Shown: positions 14,793 to 23,562 of the stretch, one piece after another | Position numbering within the stretch: position 1 is the stretch's first letter | Layout: every line of letters starts with the position of its first letter | NCBI RefSeq assembly: GCF_003991355.1 | Contig: NZ_RCSU01000002.1 | Coordinates: 434,001-498,000, forward strand | Direction of reading: 5' to 3' | Length of the DNA: 64,000 bases | From: Pseudoflavitalea rhizosphaerae | GTDB taxonomy: Bacteria > Bacteroidota > Bacteroidia > Chitinophagales > Chitinophagaceae | Notes under the pieces: generated by a model | The model's database searches: none | Told to the model about the DNA's origin: nothing | Seen by the model: only the letters and a program-made list of their open reading frames with translations | Position numbers and translations under genes: made by a program

Positions 14793-15551
14793 TCAGAACT
14801 TGATCTGTAACTTGTGTGAAACAAGTTTATTGTCTTTGTAATATTCATATAACCACTCTTCATTTTTCTTGAATACCACACCGCTTGTTGTTCCATCAAC
14901 TGCAATGTAAAAATCCTGTACAGAAGTTTTGAAAAGCGATAATACTTTTTTCGGAGTGGTATCTATCAACTGATATCCATTTGGAGTAGCCTGCGCGTAC
15001 AATACGCCGGTGCTTTCAGTTACAGAAGGGGTAGTTGGAGCTGGAGCAGGCGCGGATGCTTGCGCCGGAGCAGCGGGTGTGGTTGTTGGAATTATAGCCT
15101 GCTGAGGCTGAGCAAATTTGGTTCCATCATATTTATACTCAACATCATTGAACGAAGTAAAAGCATCTCTCAAAGCCATTTCATAAGCAGGTTGAAATTC
15201 TTTTTCACGGCTGTTCCCCTCTTTGCTTTTGAAGAGTACATTCCCCTGGCAGTCTTTCAACGTGATTGTAAGCCTGGTAGCAAACAAACCTTTCCTTTCG
15301 GTAACTTCCGCATTGAGCGCATTACACTTGTTGGCAGCCACTTCAGCAGGCATGTTTTCATTTGACACGTAGGCTGAAAAGCCTTTCTCTTCCAGCAATA
15401 ATTTCGCCAGTGTACTTAAACCGTACTGGTTCTCTTCTTTGGAGAAGCTGAGCTTTGAAGGAACAATCACATATTTGTAATTGTTGAGGGAGTTCTGCGC
15501 GTAAGTAGTAACGGTAAAGAATACTAAAATAAGTAATGCGGATGTTTTCAT
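14793..15551 (-). CDS. exported protein of unknown function
   Basis: Family not recognised. ATG at 15551 is preferred because it gives a clean signal peptide (MKTSALLILVFFTVTTYAQ); the longer frame from 15614 adds a charged piece with no meaning. The mature protein has an alpha/beta first half (VIVPSKLSF ... LTITLKDCQGNVLFKS) reminiscent of Bacteroidota periplasmic proteins. A Pro/Ala/Thr-rich linker of about 35 residues (near 160-195) and a small beta-rich C-terminal domain follow. It converges on the fucosidase gene with only 2 bp between stop codons. Probably periplasmic or outer-membrane associated. Confidence 0.7.
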   Translation of the reverse strand: MKTSALLILVFFTVTTYAQNSLNNYKYVIVPSKLSFSKEENQYGLSTLAKLLLEEKGFSAYVSNENMPAEVAANKCNALNAEVTERKGLFATRLTITLKDCQGNVLFKSKEGNSREKEFQPAYEMALRDAFTSFNDVEYKYDGTKFAQPQQAIIPTTTPAAPAQASAPAPAPTTPSVTESTGVLYAQATPNGYQLIDTTPKKVLSLFKTSVQDFYIAVDGTTSGVVFKKNEEWLYEYYKDNKLVSHKLQIKF

Positions 15552-15721
15552 ATAATTTCTAGCTTCAGGATTACAATTAATGCCCGAGAAAGTTACGAAA
15601 TTAAATGAATCCATTTTTTCTATATTTAATAAATGGGAAAGATCACCCTGTGAGCCACTCGGTCATCAGCTATGCTGTTAAGGATTTCATTTTTCTTATT
15701 TCAAATTAAGGGATGCCACTG

Positions 15722-15795
15722 TAGATGCTATCGGATTTGAACCGATGACCTTGTGCGTATAAGGCACCTGCTCTGACCAGTTGAGCTAAGCATCA
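15722..15795 (-). tRNA. tRNA-Ile (anticodon TAT)-like gene, possibly decayed
   Basis: The cloverleaf has good D-arm (GCTC/GAGC) and T-arm (ATCGG-TTCAAAT-CCGAT). The anticodon loop CTTATAC gives anticodon TAT, reading AUA. Two defects stand out: U1-U72 at the end of the acceptor stem (TGATGCT with AGCATCT) and G-A at the top of the anticodon stem (GGTGC with GCACA). Most bacteria read AUA with a CAT anticodon carrying lysidine, so a TAT tRNA is unusual. It may be functional but rare, or a pseudogene. Confidence 0.6.
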
Positions 15796-15851
15796 ATGGA
15801 GAGATCAGTCCTGCGGAGAAGAATAAGACAGTTGGAGCGAATAAAACGCAA

Positions 15852-15881
15852 AGCCCCCGTGCTGTTTCTGCTCCGGGGGCT
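15852..15881 (-). terminator. terminator after the MFS gene
   Basis: AGCCCCCG (15852-15859) and CGGGGGCT (15874-15881) form a GC-rich 8-bp stem. On the minus strand a T-rich stretch follows. It lies 47 bp after the MFS stop codon at 15929. Confidence 0.7.
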
Positions 15882-15928
15882 AATCTTTTGTATAAACTAT
15901 TTGTTCATAGCAATTATGATCAATCTCT

Positions 15929-17224
15929 TTATTCTTCGTTTATCCTGGAAGTTTTCCTCGTATCCTTCATCCATAAATAAACGGTCAGTGAGATGGCGAT
16001 GCAACCGGTGATATACCAGTAAAAATAATTTTCATGCCCGGCCTTTTTCAACCAAAGTGCAATGTATTCCGCGCTGCCGCCAAAGATCGCTACAGTAAGT
16101 CCGTATGGCAGCCCCACCCCCAATGCACGGACTTCAGCCGGAAACAGCTCTGCTTTTACAATGGCATTGATACTTGTATATCCGCTGACAATCACCAGCG
16201 CAACCATGATCAGCAGAAAGGCCACAACACTTGAATCCGTTTGGCTGAGCGCTTCCAGCAAAGGCACAGTGAACAGAACTCCCAATACGCCAAAACTGAT
16301 CAGCAGCGGCTTACGGCCGATCCTGTCTGACAATGCTCCCAACACAGGCTGCAATAATGCAAACAATAAAAGTGTAATAAAAGAAATATTGGTGGATTGC
16401 TCTTTGGAAAGCTGAACTGTGTTTACCAGGAACTTCTGCATGTAAGTGGTGTAGGTATAGAATGCCAGTGTACCCCCGAGCGTTAGTCCTACTACCGTGA
16501 GCACGGCGCGTGGATGCCTGAGCAATTCACGGATAGAACCTTTCTTTGTTGTACTGGTTTGTTTTTTGGCTTCGAAACTGGGTGTTTCATGGAGATTGGA
16601 ACGCAGGTAGAGCGCAACAACGGAAAGTACAGCGCCAATGGCGAAAGGTATTCTCCAGCCCCAATCGTGCAGTTGTTTGTCAGTAAGCAGGAACTTCTGT
16701 AAGATGATCTGGATACCCAGGGCTATAAGCTGCCCTCCGATCAGCGTCACATACTGGAAGCTGGAATAGAAGCCACGCCTGTTGCGGCTGGCCATCTCAC
16801 TAAGATAGGTAGCCGAAACGCCGTATTCCCCACCCACGCTGAGTCCCTGCAGCAGCCTCGCCAGCAACAGTACCACCGGGGCCATGATACCGATCTGCGC
16901 ATAGGTAGGCGTAAATGTGATCAGCAGGGACCCGAAAGACATCAAAAGTACAGACCAGGTCATGGACACTTTGCGGCCTTTTTTATCTGCCAGCATACCG
17001 AATAACCAGCCCCCGATCGGTCGCATCAGGAAGCCCAGCGCAAAAACTCCGGCAGTGTTCAGCAATTGTGCCGTGGCATTGCCCGTAGGGAAAAAAGAAG
17101 AAGAGAAATATAATGCAAAAGCGGAATAAGCATACCAGTCGTACCACTCCACCAGGTTACCGATTGTGCCCCCGATGATGGCTTTCAACCTTGATCCTGA
17201 AATTTTTTCTTGTTGATTGAACAT
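15929..17224 (-). CDS. MFS transporter, metabolite:H+ symporter type (KgtP-like)
   Basis: Inner-membrane symporter of 431 residues with about 12 membrane segments. The N-terminal GNLVEWYDWYAYSAFALYF and the loop motif GMLADKKGRKVSM are typical of the metabolite:H+ symporter subfamily that includes alpha-ketoglutarate permease KgtP and proline/betaine carriers. The central signature VGGEYGVSATYLSE is also present. The substrate is probably a dicarboxylate or a small organic solute; sequence reading does not decide between them. The gene is followed by the terminator at 15852-15881 and preceded by a cupin gene on the same strand with a 35-bp gap, so the two may share a transcript. Confidence 0.85.
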   Translation of the reverse strand: MFNQQEKISGSRLKAIIGGTIGNLVEWYDWYAYSAFALYFSSSFFPTGNATAQLLNTAGVFALGFLMRPIGGWLFGMLADKKGRKVSMTWSVLLMSFGSLLITFTPTYAQIGIMAPVVLLLARLLQGLSVGGEYGVSATYLSEMASRNRRGFYSSFQYVTLIGGQLIALGIQIILQKFLLTDKQLHDWGWRIPFAIGAVLSVVALYLRSNLHETPSFEAKKQTSTTKKGSIRELLRHPRAVLTVVGLTLGGTLAFYTYTTYMQKFLVNTVQLSKEQSTNISFITLLLFALLQPVLGALSDRIGRKPLLISFGVLGVLFTVPLLEALSQTDSSVVAFLLIMVALVIVSGYTSINAIVKAELFPAEVRALGVGLPYGLTVAIFGGSAEYIALWLKKAGHENYFYWYITGCIAISLTVYLWMKDTRKTSRINEE

Positions 17225-17259
17225 ACAGTTTTCTTAATTGCCGGAACCATTCAATACGA

Positions 17260-17763
17260 TCATTGCCTGCAGAGCCTTCTGATCAGCGCTGCATGAGCCG
17301 GGAATTTGCTGACCAGCTCTTCTGTTTTTGCCAGTTCGAAGTCTTCAAAATCGAATCCCGGCGATACGGTACATCCGGTGAAAGTAAACTCTGTATCTAT
17401 TGAAGGCTCGCTTGCAAACCAGCAATTGGCAGGCACAACAAACTGGAACAATTCACCCGCTGCTGCATTGGCGCCCAACGATACGGTCTGCAGTTCTCCA
17501 TTGGATTGCAGGATATGCACCAGTAAGGTTTGTCCTGCATAAAAATGCCAGCATTCATCACTCTTTATTTTGTGGAAAGCAGAAAAATTACCACGTTCCA
17601 GCAGGAAAAAAATAGCTGTGGAGAATGAGCGGTTGCCGCCAAATCTTTCAGGTAATGCAGATATAGCCACCATTTCGCTGCTTCGATATGTTTCCTTGTA
17701 GTAGCCTCCTTCCGGGTGCGGAAGCAGTTGATACAGGCTGATCAATTGAGCTGCAGTGTTCAT
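17260..17763 (-). CDS. cupin-fold protein, DUF985/Cupin_5
   Basis: A 167-residue cupin with the family opening LLPHPEGGYYKETYRS, the strand TAIFFLLERGNFSAFHKIKSDECWHFYAG and the closing TGCTVSPGFDFEDFEL. Proteins of this type (yeast YML079w-like) have a beta-barrel pocket but mostly lack a known activity; some bind small ligands. The histidines in FHKIKSDECWHFY are in the place of cupin motif 1. It is transcribed ahead of the MFS gene and divergent from yjbQ, whose start lies 64 bp beyond its own. Function unknown. Confidence 0.85.
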   Translation of the reverse strand: MNTAAQLISLYQLLPHPEGGYYKETYRSSEMVAISALPERFGGNRSFSTAIFFLLERGNFSAFHKIKSDECWHFYAGQTLLVHILQSNGELQTVSLGANAAAGELFQFVVPANCWFASEPSIDTEFTFTGCTVSPGFDFEDFELAKTEELVSKFPAHAALIRRLCRQ

Positions 17764-17827
17764 AATTCTATTTGTTCAGTTTTCCACTATTCGGCATCAA
17801 TATAGCCAAATCCTGTATCTTACCCTC

Positions 17828-18250
17828 ATGAAACTGTTCCAACAAACCATTTCATTGCCGCCGAAAAAAAGAGGGTTTCATCTCATTACGGCAGAGATCA
17901 GCAGGGCAATTCCGGAATTATCAGAATTGAAGACAGGTATGTGCCAGGTATTTATTCAGCACACGTCCGCATCTCTCACCATCAATGAAAACGCAGATCC
18001 AACAGTGCGTGCAGATTTTGAAACCTTTTTCAACAAAGCTGTTCCGGAAAACGACCCTGATTTTCTCCACAACGATGAAGGCCCGGATGATATGCCTGCA
18101 CACCTCAAAGCAGCACTGCTGGGCAACCAGGTTATGGTGCCTGTGCGGCATGGCAGGCTTGCCCTCGGCATCTGGCAGGGCATTTATCTTTGCGAGCACC
18201 GCAACCACGGCGGAAGCAGAACTGTAGTGATCACAGCGTGGGGACAATAA
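17828..18250 (+). CDS. yjbQ: YjbQ family protein (UPF0047)
   Basis: A 140-residue single-domain protein of the YjbQ/UPF0047 family. It has CQVFIQHTSASLTINENADP in the middle and LALGIWQGIYLCEHRNHGG near the end, where the conserved histidines cluster. Some members show thiamine-phosphate synthase activity in vitro, but the physiological role is unsettled. ATG at 17828 is chosen over the upstream in-frame ATG at 17756, which would overlap the cupin gene and add an ill-fitting 24 residues. Single gene; the next one starts 99 bp on with its own promoter element. Confidence 0.9.
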   Translation: MKLFQQTISLPPKKRGFHLITAEISRAIPELSELKTGMCQVFIQHTSASLTINENADPTVRADFETFFNKAVPENDPDFLHNDEGPDDMPAHLKAALLGNQVMVPVRHGRLALGIWQGIYLCEHRNHGGSRTVVITAWGQ

Positions 18251-18313
18251 CCGGTTCATATTAAATTAAGAAAACTACCGGCTTTCAGGTACTCCTGTCT
18301 CAAACAGGTACCT

Positions 18314-18321
18314 TATTTTTG
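18314..18321 (+). promoter_or_regulatory. -7 promoter element TATTTTTG
   Basis: This matches the Bacteroidota TAnnTTTG element 29 bp before the ATG at 18350. No clear -33 TTTG is seen at the expected spacing. Confidence 0.5.
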
Positions 18322-18349
18322 TAGCTCAAATCAGAAATCAGTCACACCC

Positions 18350-19156
18350 ATGAAGAAACACTTTATTCAACTAAGCGGGGTTTTGCTTTTGATGGCCACC
18401 CCGGTAATGCTGAAAGCTCAAACCGTGGAGGAAGTAGGTAATGCAGCAGAAAAAATCGGAAAACTCTTCAAAAAGAAGAAAAAAGAGAATCCGGAAGCTA
18501 CAGCCACAAGCACTTCCTCTACTGCCGGCAAGGGTAATAACAAGATTACCATCCATTCAAAATATGATTTTGTTGCAGGAGATTCTCTCTTGTTTGCGGA
18601 CAATTTCAATGAAACGGAAAACGGTAAATTCCCCGCACGCTGGAAAACCAATGGTAGCGGAGAAGTAGTAACCATAGATGAATACGATGGAAAATGGTTC
18701 TCCCTTGCTTCCGACGCAGTGTACATTCCAAAGATCAAAGGAGGTATAACAAAAGACTTCACTATTGAGTTTGATCTGATCATTGCCAATAGCAGTAATA
18801 GTCATACGCTGTATATTGATTTCGAAGATGCCCTCAATGGCAATTTTGACCTCTATCCTAAAAATCCATACCTGCAATTGAGGATTTATGATGGTGGTAT
18901 GGCATATGCGGATAATAAAGCCAGGGACCTGGATGCTCATGTTACCAGCAGCACATATAATGAGGGTGGAAAAAAGAACCATATCGCCATCCGCAAACAG
19001 GGTGAGCGTCTGCAGGTTTATATCAACGAAGAAAAAACTTTCGATATCACCAACGCATTTGAAGGCAAGAGAACATACAGCACATTCAAGCTGGGGGCGG
19101 AGTACAACAATCCAGCGGCTTTCCTGATCTCCAATGTGAAGATCAATAGCCTTTGA
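18350..19156 (+). CDS. exported LamG/ConA-like protein of unknown function
   Basis: A 268-residue exported protein. The signal peptide ends near residue 23 (MLKAQ). A Lys-rich helix (KLFKKKKKENPE) and a Ser/Thr linker follow, then a beta-sandwich at about 75-268. That domain resembles concanavalin-like folds (DNFNETENGKFPARW, FTIEFDLIIANS, LQLRIYDGGMAY). Related proteins in this phylum carry the same domain in front of OmpA or tetratrico parts, which are absent here. It may bind a polymer at the cell surface or in the periplasm. The gene is single and closed by a strong terminator at 19180-19206. Confidence 0.7.
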   Translation: MKKHFIQLSGVLLLMATPVMLKAQTVEEVGNAAEKIGKLFKKKKKENPEATATSTSSTAGKGNNKITIHSKYDFVAGDSLLFADNFNETENGKFPARWKTNGSGEVVTIDEYDGKWFSLASDAVYIPKIKGGITKDFTIEFDLIIANSSNSHTLYIDFEDALNGNFDLYPKNPYLQLRIYDGGMAYADNKARDLDAHVTSSTYNEGGKKNHIAIRKQGERLQVYINEEKTFDITNAFEGKRTYSTFKLGAEYNNPAAFLISNVKINSL

Positions 19157-19179
19157 TCCCCTGGCAATATTATTGTCAA

Positions 19180-19206
19180 AGCCTCCTTAGGGAGGCTTTT
19201 TTTGTA
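19180..19206 (+). terminator. rho-independent terminator
   Basis: AGCCTCC (19180-19186) pairs with GGAGGCT (19191-19197), loop TTAG, followed by six or more T. Confidence 0.9.
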
Positions 19207-19258
19207 CGGGTAAATCCGTAAAGCACTATCAATCCGTCATTCAATAACTGGATATTAA

Positions 19259-19330
19259 GAAAACGGCCGGACTGGAAAAGGAAGCCATTCGCAGAGAATT
19301 GATCTGCCCCTTACCAGCCCGGCCGTTTTC
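19259..19330 (-). terminator. long inverted repeat after the flotillin operon
   Basis: GAAAACGGCCGGACTGG (19259-19275) pairs with 19314-19330 at 16 of 17 positions around a 38-nt loop. It lies 18 bp after the flotillin stop and probably ends that operon, though the loop is longer than usual. Confidence 0.6.
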
Positions 19331-19347
19331 ATTATTCTTCTTTTCTA

Positions 19348-20868
19348 TTATTCTTTAATTACCGGCAGGTCGATCTTATTGTCGTCGTTCGACTGTGGGC
19401 CATTACCCTTCAGGTAATCAGGAAGGTTCAGCCCTGCCATATTGAAGAGGTCGTTCAGCGGCGGAACCGTCTTCATCATATTGGATACGAAATTGGAGGT
19501 GGATGTTCCATTTGTTCCGTTTCCATTTGCGGAATCCCATACAGTGATCTTATCGATCTTGATATTCTTCACGGCTTCCACTTGTGTGGCCACCAGTTCA
19601 GGCAGCTTCTCGATGAGCAGCAGCTGGAAGGCTTTGTTGGCATCGCCGCCGGCGGCAGCTACTACCTGTTTGTAACCTTCCGCCTGTTTGGTGAGGATCT
19701 CGTACAAACCATTCGCTTCAGCCTGCATTTTGGCGAAGATGGCATCGGCCTCACCTTTCGCGTTTTCGCGGATGGTTTCCGCAGCGGCCTGCGCTTCAAT
19801 GATGGCGCGTTGTTTGGCGATCTCTGCAGGCACCACGATATTGGCTACCTGTGTGGCTCGCTCTCTTTGTGAACGGGCATCTTCCGCTTTCTGTTCTGCC
19901 ACATAAGAAGCTTCGAGCGCTTTTGCCTGTTGCACTTTTTCGGCGGATATCGCAACGCGAAGCGCTTCCGCCTCTTTCTCCCTTCTTAATGCTTCCGAGT
20001 TGGCGATAGATATCTTTGCTTCGTTCTCACCCTGAATGGCGATGGCATTGGCCTCTGCAGTCTTTACACGCGTGTCCCTGTCTGCTTCAGCCTTACCGAT
20101 AGTTTCATCCCTTACAGCGGTAGCGATGCTGATCTCTTTGTCTTTTTGCGTGATGGCGATCTTCACATCACGGTCCCTGTGCGTTTCCGCGATCTGTGTA
20201 TCTTTTTCCCGGTCGGCAAGAGCTTTACCGGTTTCACCGATCTTCTCCTGCTCGGCTACGCTGATCTTGGCTTCGTTGATGGCTTTGGCAGCAGCTTCCT
20301 TACCTAACGCTGCGATATAACCGCTTTCATCCTTGATATCGGTCACGTTCACGTTGATCAGTTTCAGGCCGATCTTCTTCAGTTCACTGTCCACGTTCTT
20401 GGAAATGTTTTCCAGGAATTTGTCGCGGTCAGAGTTGATCTCTTCGATGGTCATCGTAGCGATCACCAGGCGGAGCTGGCCGAAAAGGATATCTTTTGCC
20501 AGTTCCTGGATCTGCTCGGCGCTGAGCCCCAGCAGCCGTTCTGCCGCGGTATTCATATTGTCCGCTTCCGTGGAAATGGCGATGGTGAACCTACAGGGCA
20601 CATCCACACGGATATTCTGCCGGCTCAGGGCATTGGTGAGGTTGGCTTCAATGCTCAATGGTTTCAGGTCAAGAAAAGCATAGTCCTGGATCACCGGCCA
20701 GATAAATGCGCCACCGCCGTGGATACATTTGGCTGATGTACCGCCGGTGCGGCCATAGATCACTAAAATCTTATCACTCGGACATCGCTTGTACCTCGAT
20801 ACCAATGCGAGGATGGTCACGAACAGCACTACTGCCCCGACCACAATAGTCATAATTGGAGATAACAT
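19348..20868 (-). CDS. flotillin-like band-7/SPFH protein
   Basis: Membrane-anchored scaffold of 506 residues, the bacterial flotillin/YqiK type. One N-terminal membrane segment (MTIVVGAVVLFVTILALVS) is followed by the SPFH domain (about 30-200, IYGRTGGTSAKCIHGGGAFIWPV). A long Ala/Glu/Lys-rich coiled coil follows at about 200-400, and a Gly/Asn-rich tail with a helical end. Flotillins organise ordered membrane regions and affect secretion and cell-envelope processes. The NfeD-like gene just upstream (8-bp gap) is the usual partner. The operon ends at the inverted repeat 19259-19330. Confidence 0.9.
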   Translation of the reverse strand: MLSPIMTIVVGAVVLFVTILALVSRYKRCPSDKILVIYGRTGGTSAKCIHGGGAFIWPVIQDYAFLDLKPLSIEANLTNALSRQNIRVDVPCRFTIAISTEADNMNTAAERLLGLSAEQIQELAKDILFGQLRLVIATMTIEEINSDRDKFLENISKNVDSELKKIGLKLINVNVTDIKDESGYIAALGKEAAAKAINEAKISVAEQEKIGETGKALADREKDTQIAETHRDRDVKIAITQKDKEISIATAVRDETIGKAEADRDTRVKTAEANAIAIQGENEAKISIANSEALRREKEAEALRVAISAEKVQQAKALEASYVAEQKAEDARSQRERATQVANIVVPAEIAKQRAIIEAQAAAETIRENAKGEADAIFAKMQAEANGLYEILTKQAEGYKQVVAAAGGDANKAFQLLLIEKLPELVATQVEAVKNIKIDKITVWDSANGNGTNGTSTSNFVSNMMKTVPPLNDLFNMAGLNLPDYLKGNGPQSNDDNKIDLPVIKE

Positions 20869-20876
20869 ATGGGGTT

Positions 20877-21443
20877 CTAGATTTTTTCTACGATAAGGAT
20901 ATGTCCATTTTCCACTTTTACAATTTTCACAGTGGCTCCGGTAGGAATTCTTTCCTGTGTTGTCATCGCTTCCAGCTCGCGCGTGGAGCCGCCAACACTG
21001 ATCAGGACCTTCCCCCTGCCTTCCATACTACCGGGGATGGCCAGGTACACTTCTGCAGTTTTATTGATCGTATCTGTGATTCGGAAAGAATTGTCTTCAC
21101 CCAGTTTTACGATCTGGCGGATAATGAGGAAAAAGAGAAAAAGGAAACTAATGCCGATGATCAGCGCTACTAAAACCAGCAGCGTTGGATTGGAGATGAT
21201 CCCGTAAAATGAAATACCGCCCCAGCTGAAACCCAGCAGGAAATTGATGAGGTTGCGGAATGAGAATAGCTGGAATGGCGTATCCCCTCCATTCAGGTCA
21301 CTGTCGAAATCTGCATCCAGTCCGTCGGTAGCATCTGCACCAACAAAGGTCATGATGGTTTGAATGAGAAAGATAACGCTGACGGGAATGGCGATAAACC
21401 AGAACATTTTCAGCAACGGACTAAGGTTGTCGAGTAATTCCAT
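20877..21443 (-). CDS. NfeD-like membrane protein (YqiJ/YuaF type)
   Basis: A 188-residue inner-membrane protein with three membrane segments: near residue 15 (FWFIAIPVSVIFLIQTIM), near 70, and near 95 (LLVLVALIIGISFLFLFF). A C-terminal OB-fold domain follows (about 120-188, KTAEVYLAIPGSMEGRGKVLIS ... ATVKIVKVENGHILIVEKI). An acidic loop (DATDGLDADFDSDLNGGD) lies between the first two segments. NfeD-like proteins are almost always coded beside flotillins and are thought to help their assembly. It is the first gene of the pair; no consensus promoter could be fixed in front. Confidence 0.88.
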   Translation of the reverse strand: MELLDNLSPLLKMFWFIAIPVSVIFLIQTIMTFVGADATDGLDADFDSDLNGGDTPFQLFSFRNLINFLLGFSWGGISFYGIISNPTLLVLVALIIGISFLFLFFLIIRQIVKLGEDNSFRITDTINKTAEVYLAIPGSMEGRGKVLISVGGSTRELEAMTTQERIPTGATVKIVKVENGHILIVEKI

Positions 21444-21550
21444 ACACGATTGAGTTGGGGTTTGAATTCCTGGGCTGGAGAATGGAAGATAAGGATTTTT
21501 ACCATTAGTGGAGGAAATGGACCTTTTGTTACAGATTAAATAGCATTTTA

Positions 21551-23356
21551 TTAATCCATAAGCCCCAGTCTTTTCAACCTCACGATGATAGCGCCTTTTG
21601 TTCTTCCGAAATGGTCCGCTATGTCCTTAATGGAATTGAAGTTCTCGTAAAGTATTGTCAGTTCTTCATCCTGGAAGGCAGTCCAGGGTTTACCCACCTC
21701 ATTGGCTGGATCCTTTCTGCGTGAGTGATCAAATGCCCGGTTAACCGGCACCGTTCGTAAAGGCTTCTGTGGCCCGGCAGGTTTCTTTTTCGCTTTTTCT
21801 TCTTTTGTATCGGTACGAAAGATCACAGGGGAATTCCTGAATCCTTCGGGCACCAGTGTATCGGGAATATGTAAATGATGTTTTGCCCGGGTGAGCGCCA
21901 CGTATAAAAGATTGATCTCTTCGTTCAACCTTACCAGGTCAGGCTTCTCATTTTTGGAAGCTGCTTCACCTTTTGCCTTTTTCAGTTTGTTTTCGGAAAC
22001 AAAATCGTTCACCAGGTGCACGGTATCGTATTCCATTCCTTTTGCCCGGTGTACGGTGGAAAAGATCATATCCGCTTTTTCCCTCTCTTCATCTCCAATA
22101 TGCAGTTTTTTCAGGGAACGCATGATATCGTAGATCTCATTTCCGTATTCCTTCACTACTTCCACCATCATGGCAAGCTGCGGGTCTTCTGTTTTTTCTA
22201 TGTACTCTTCCAGTTCTTCCAGGTTGCGCATAGAGCCGATGAGCTTATCGCGGACCTTATCAGGTTTGTTATTGGCAAGGTTCAGAACGTCGTAGAGTGA
22301 TGCACCTTCATCGGCATAAGTATAACTGTTGAAGTTCCCTTCAAAATAAATGCCTTTGATCTTCCGGTTATTGGTGATGAAATCGATGGCATTGAGCAGA
22401 AGTCCCAGGTTGGTGCGTGCGATGGTGGCATTGGTCTTCACTTTTGTAGCGCCGCCTCTACCGGTGATGGGCACTGGCTGATGATCTCCCAGGTGTTCTT
22501 TCCAGTACAGGACTTCTGTTGCCAGATCTGCAATATCCTGCGGAAAACGGAAGCTGGTGCTGAGTTGCAATGTTTTGAAGCCTGTCTTCTCCAATGAATT
22601 GACGGCATGTCGCCAGCCATAGATCTGCTGATGTGTATCGCCCACGATCAGTTTGGTGGCTTTCTGTTTTACAAAAACATCCAGCATGGCTGCGGACGCA
22701 TCCTGTGCTTCATCAAAAAGGATATAATCGAATGGAAGTTGCGGGCAGAGCAACTGGAATTTCTTCAGGTAGAAATCGTGCGGAATTTCGATTTCTCTTT
22801 TTTCCATTTTCGCCAGTAGCTGACGGGTGCCCAGCTCTATTTCGGCATAATGTTTTCGGACGAAAGTTTTGGCCGTGGGATCGGTGATCAGGTCAAGATA
22901 GTTCAGTTCCTGTACTTTCTTTTTATCACTGTTACAGAAAAAGGAAATGAATTTACTGATATGATTGGCGAGAATATACTCATTGTGTTTTTCGCCGCTG
23001 CTGCGCAGTCCGAGCAGTTCCACTATTTCATGTGTAGTGAAATCTTTTTGCCTGATCTTATAACCTGAACCTCTCACAATATAGTCGAAAGCGAGGGAGT
23101 GAGCGGTTTCCACTCTTACATTCTTCAGGCCGCGTGCTTCAAACTTTTTAGCGGCTTCAGTTTTCACGGAGCGGTTGAATGCAAGATATAAGATGGAACT
23201 GGAAGAAGGCCTGCTCACTGCGTATTCGATAATGGTGGTGGTTTTGCCGGATCCGGCAACAGCATTGATAGCCACATCGCCCCTGCTACGTATCACAGCC
23301 AGTTGTTCTCCGGTCAGTTCCTTCTTTTTGCTCACACTGTTTTTACTCGTACTCAT
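21551..23356 (-). CDS. UvrD/FBH1-like superfamily 1 helicase with C-terminal HTH-like tail
   Basis: DNA helicase of 601 residues. Motifs in order: Walker A NAVAGSGKTTT (near residue 35), Walker B ILFDEAQD, motif III VGDTHQQIYGWR, motif IV STSFRF, and C-terminal motifs STVHRAKGMEYDTVHL and LLYVALTRAKHHL. The layout is closer to the short FBH1-like group than to UvrD or Rep, which are longer. The last 45 residues (WTAFQDEELTILYENF ... TKGAIIVRLKRLGL) look like a Myb/SANT or HTH unit that may add DNA binding. Probably acts in repair or removal of recombination intermediates. It is a single gene. Confidence 0.88.
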   Translation of the reverse strand: MSTSKNSVSKKKELTGEQLAVIRSRGDVAINAVAGSGKTTTIIEYAVSRPSSSSILYLAFNRSVKTEAAKKFEARGLKNVRVETAHSLAFDYIVRGSGYKIRQKDFTTHEIVELLGLRSSGEKHNEYILANHISKFISFFCNSDKKKVQELNYLDLITDPTAKTFVRKHYAEIELGTRQLLAKMEKREIEIPHDFYLKKFQLLCPQLPFDYILFDEAQDASAAMLDVFVKQKATKLIVGDTHQQIYGWRHAVNSLEKTGFKTLQLSTSFRFPQDIADLATEVLYWKEHLGDHQPVPITGRGGATKVKTNATIARTNLGLLLNAIDFITNNRKIKGIYFEGNFNSYTYADEGASLYDVLNLANNKPDKVRDKLIGSMRNLEELEEYIEKTEDPQLAMMVEVVKEYGNEIYDIMRSLKKLHIGDEEREKADMIFSTVHRAKGMEYDTVHLVNDFVSENKLKKAKGEAASKNEKPDLVRLNEEINLLYVALTRAKHHLHIPDTLVPEGFRNSPVIFRTDTKEEKAKKKPAGPQKPLRTVPVNRAFDHSRRKDPANEVGKPWTAFQDEELTILYENFNSIKDIADHFGRTKGAIIVRLKRLGLMD

Positions 23357-23373
23357 AATTTACCTGCGGGCGG

Positions 23374-23381
23374 CAAATGTA
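23374..23381 (-). promoter_or_regulatory. -7 promoter element TACATTTG of the helicase gene
   Basis: TACATTTG on the minus strand, 17 bp before the start codon at 23356. No -33 TTTG is found at the usual spacing. Confidence 0.5.
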
Positions 23382-23447
23382 GATCATTTTGATCAGGGTG
23401 TGGCCAGGGGCTGACTAAAAAGGGCTATTGAGTTTACTCAGGGAGCA

Positions 23448-23547
23448 GTCGCTCGCCTCTGGCGAGTGACCTGTATTTGTTCGCCTCCGGCGAACACTGC
23501 GTCGCCGGAGGCGACTAAATAGAAGTCACTCGCCAGAGGCGAGCGAC
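23448..23547. repeat. nested GC-rich palindrome, copy 1 of 5
   Basis: Four small palindromic units lie in a row: A (23448-23470), B (GTTCGCCTCCGGCGAAC, 23479-23495), C (GTCGCCGGAGGCGAC, 23501-23515) and A' (23525-23547). A and A' are complementary, so the whole can also fold as one long hairpin. It lies between the helicase and LytTR genes. Unit order is A-B-C-A'. Confidence 0.85.
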
Positions 23548-23562
23548 TGGCAACATCTTTGC

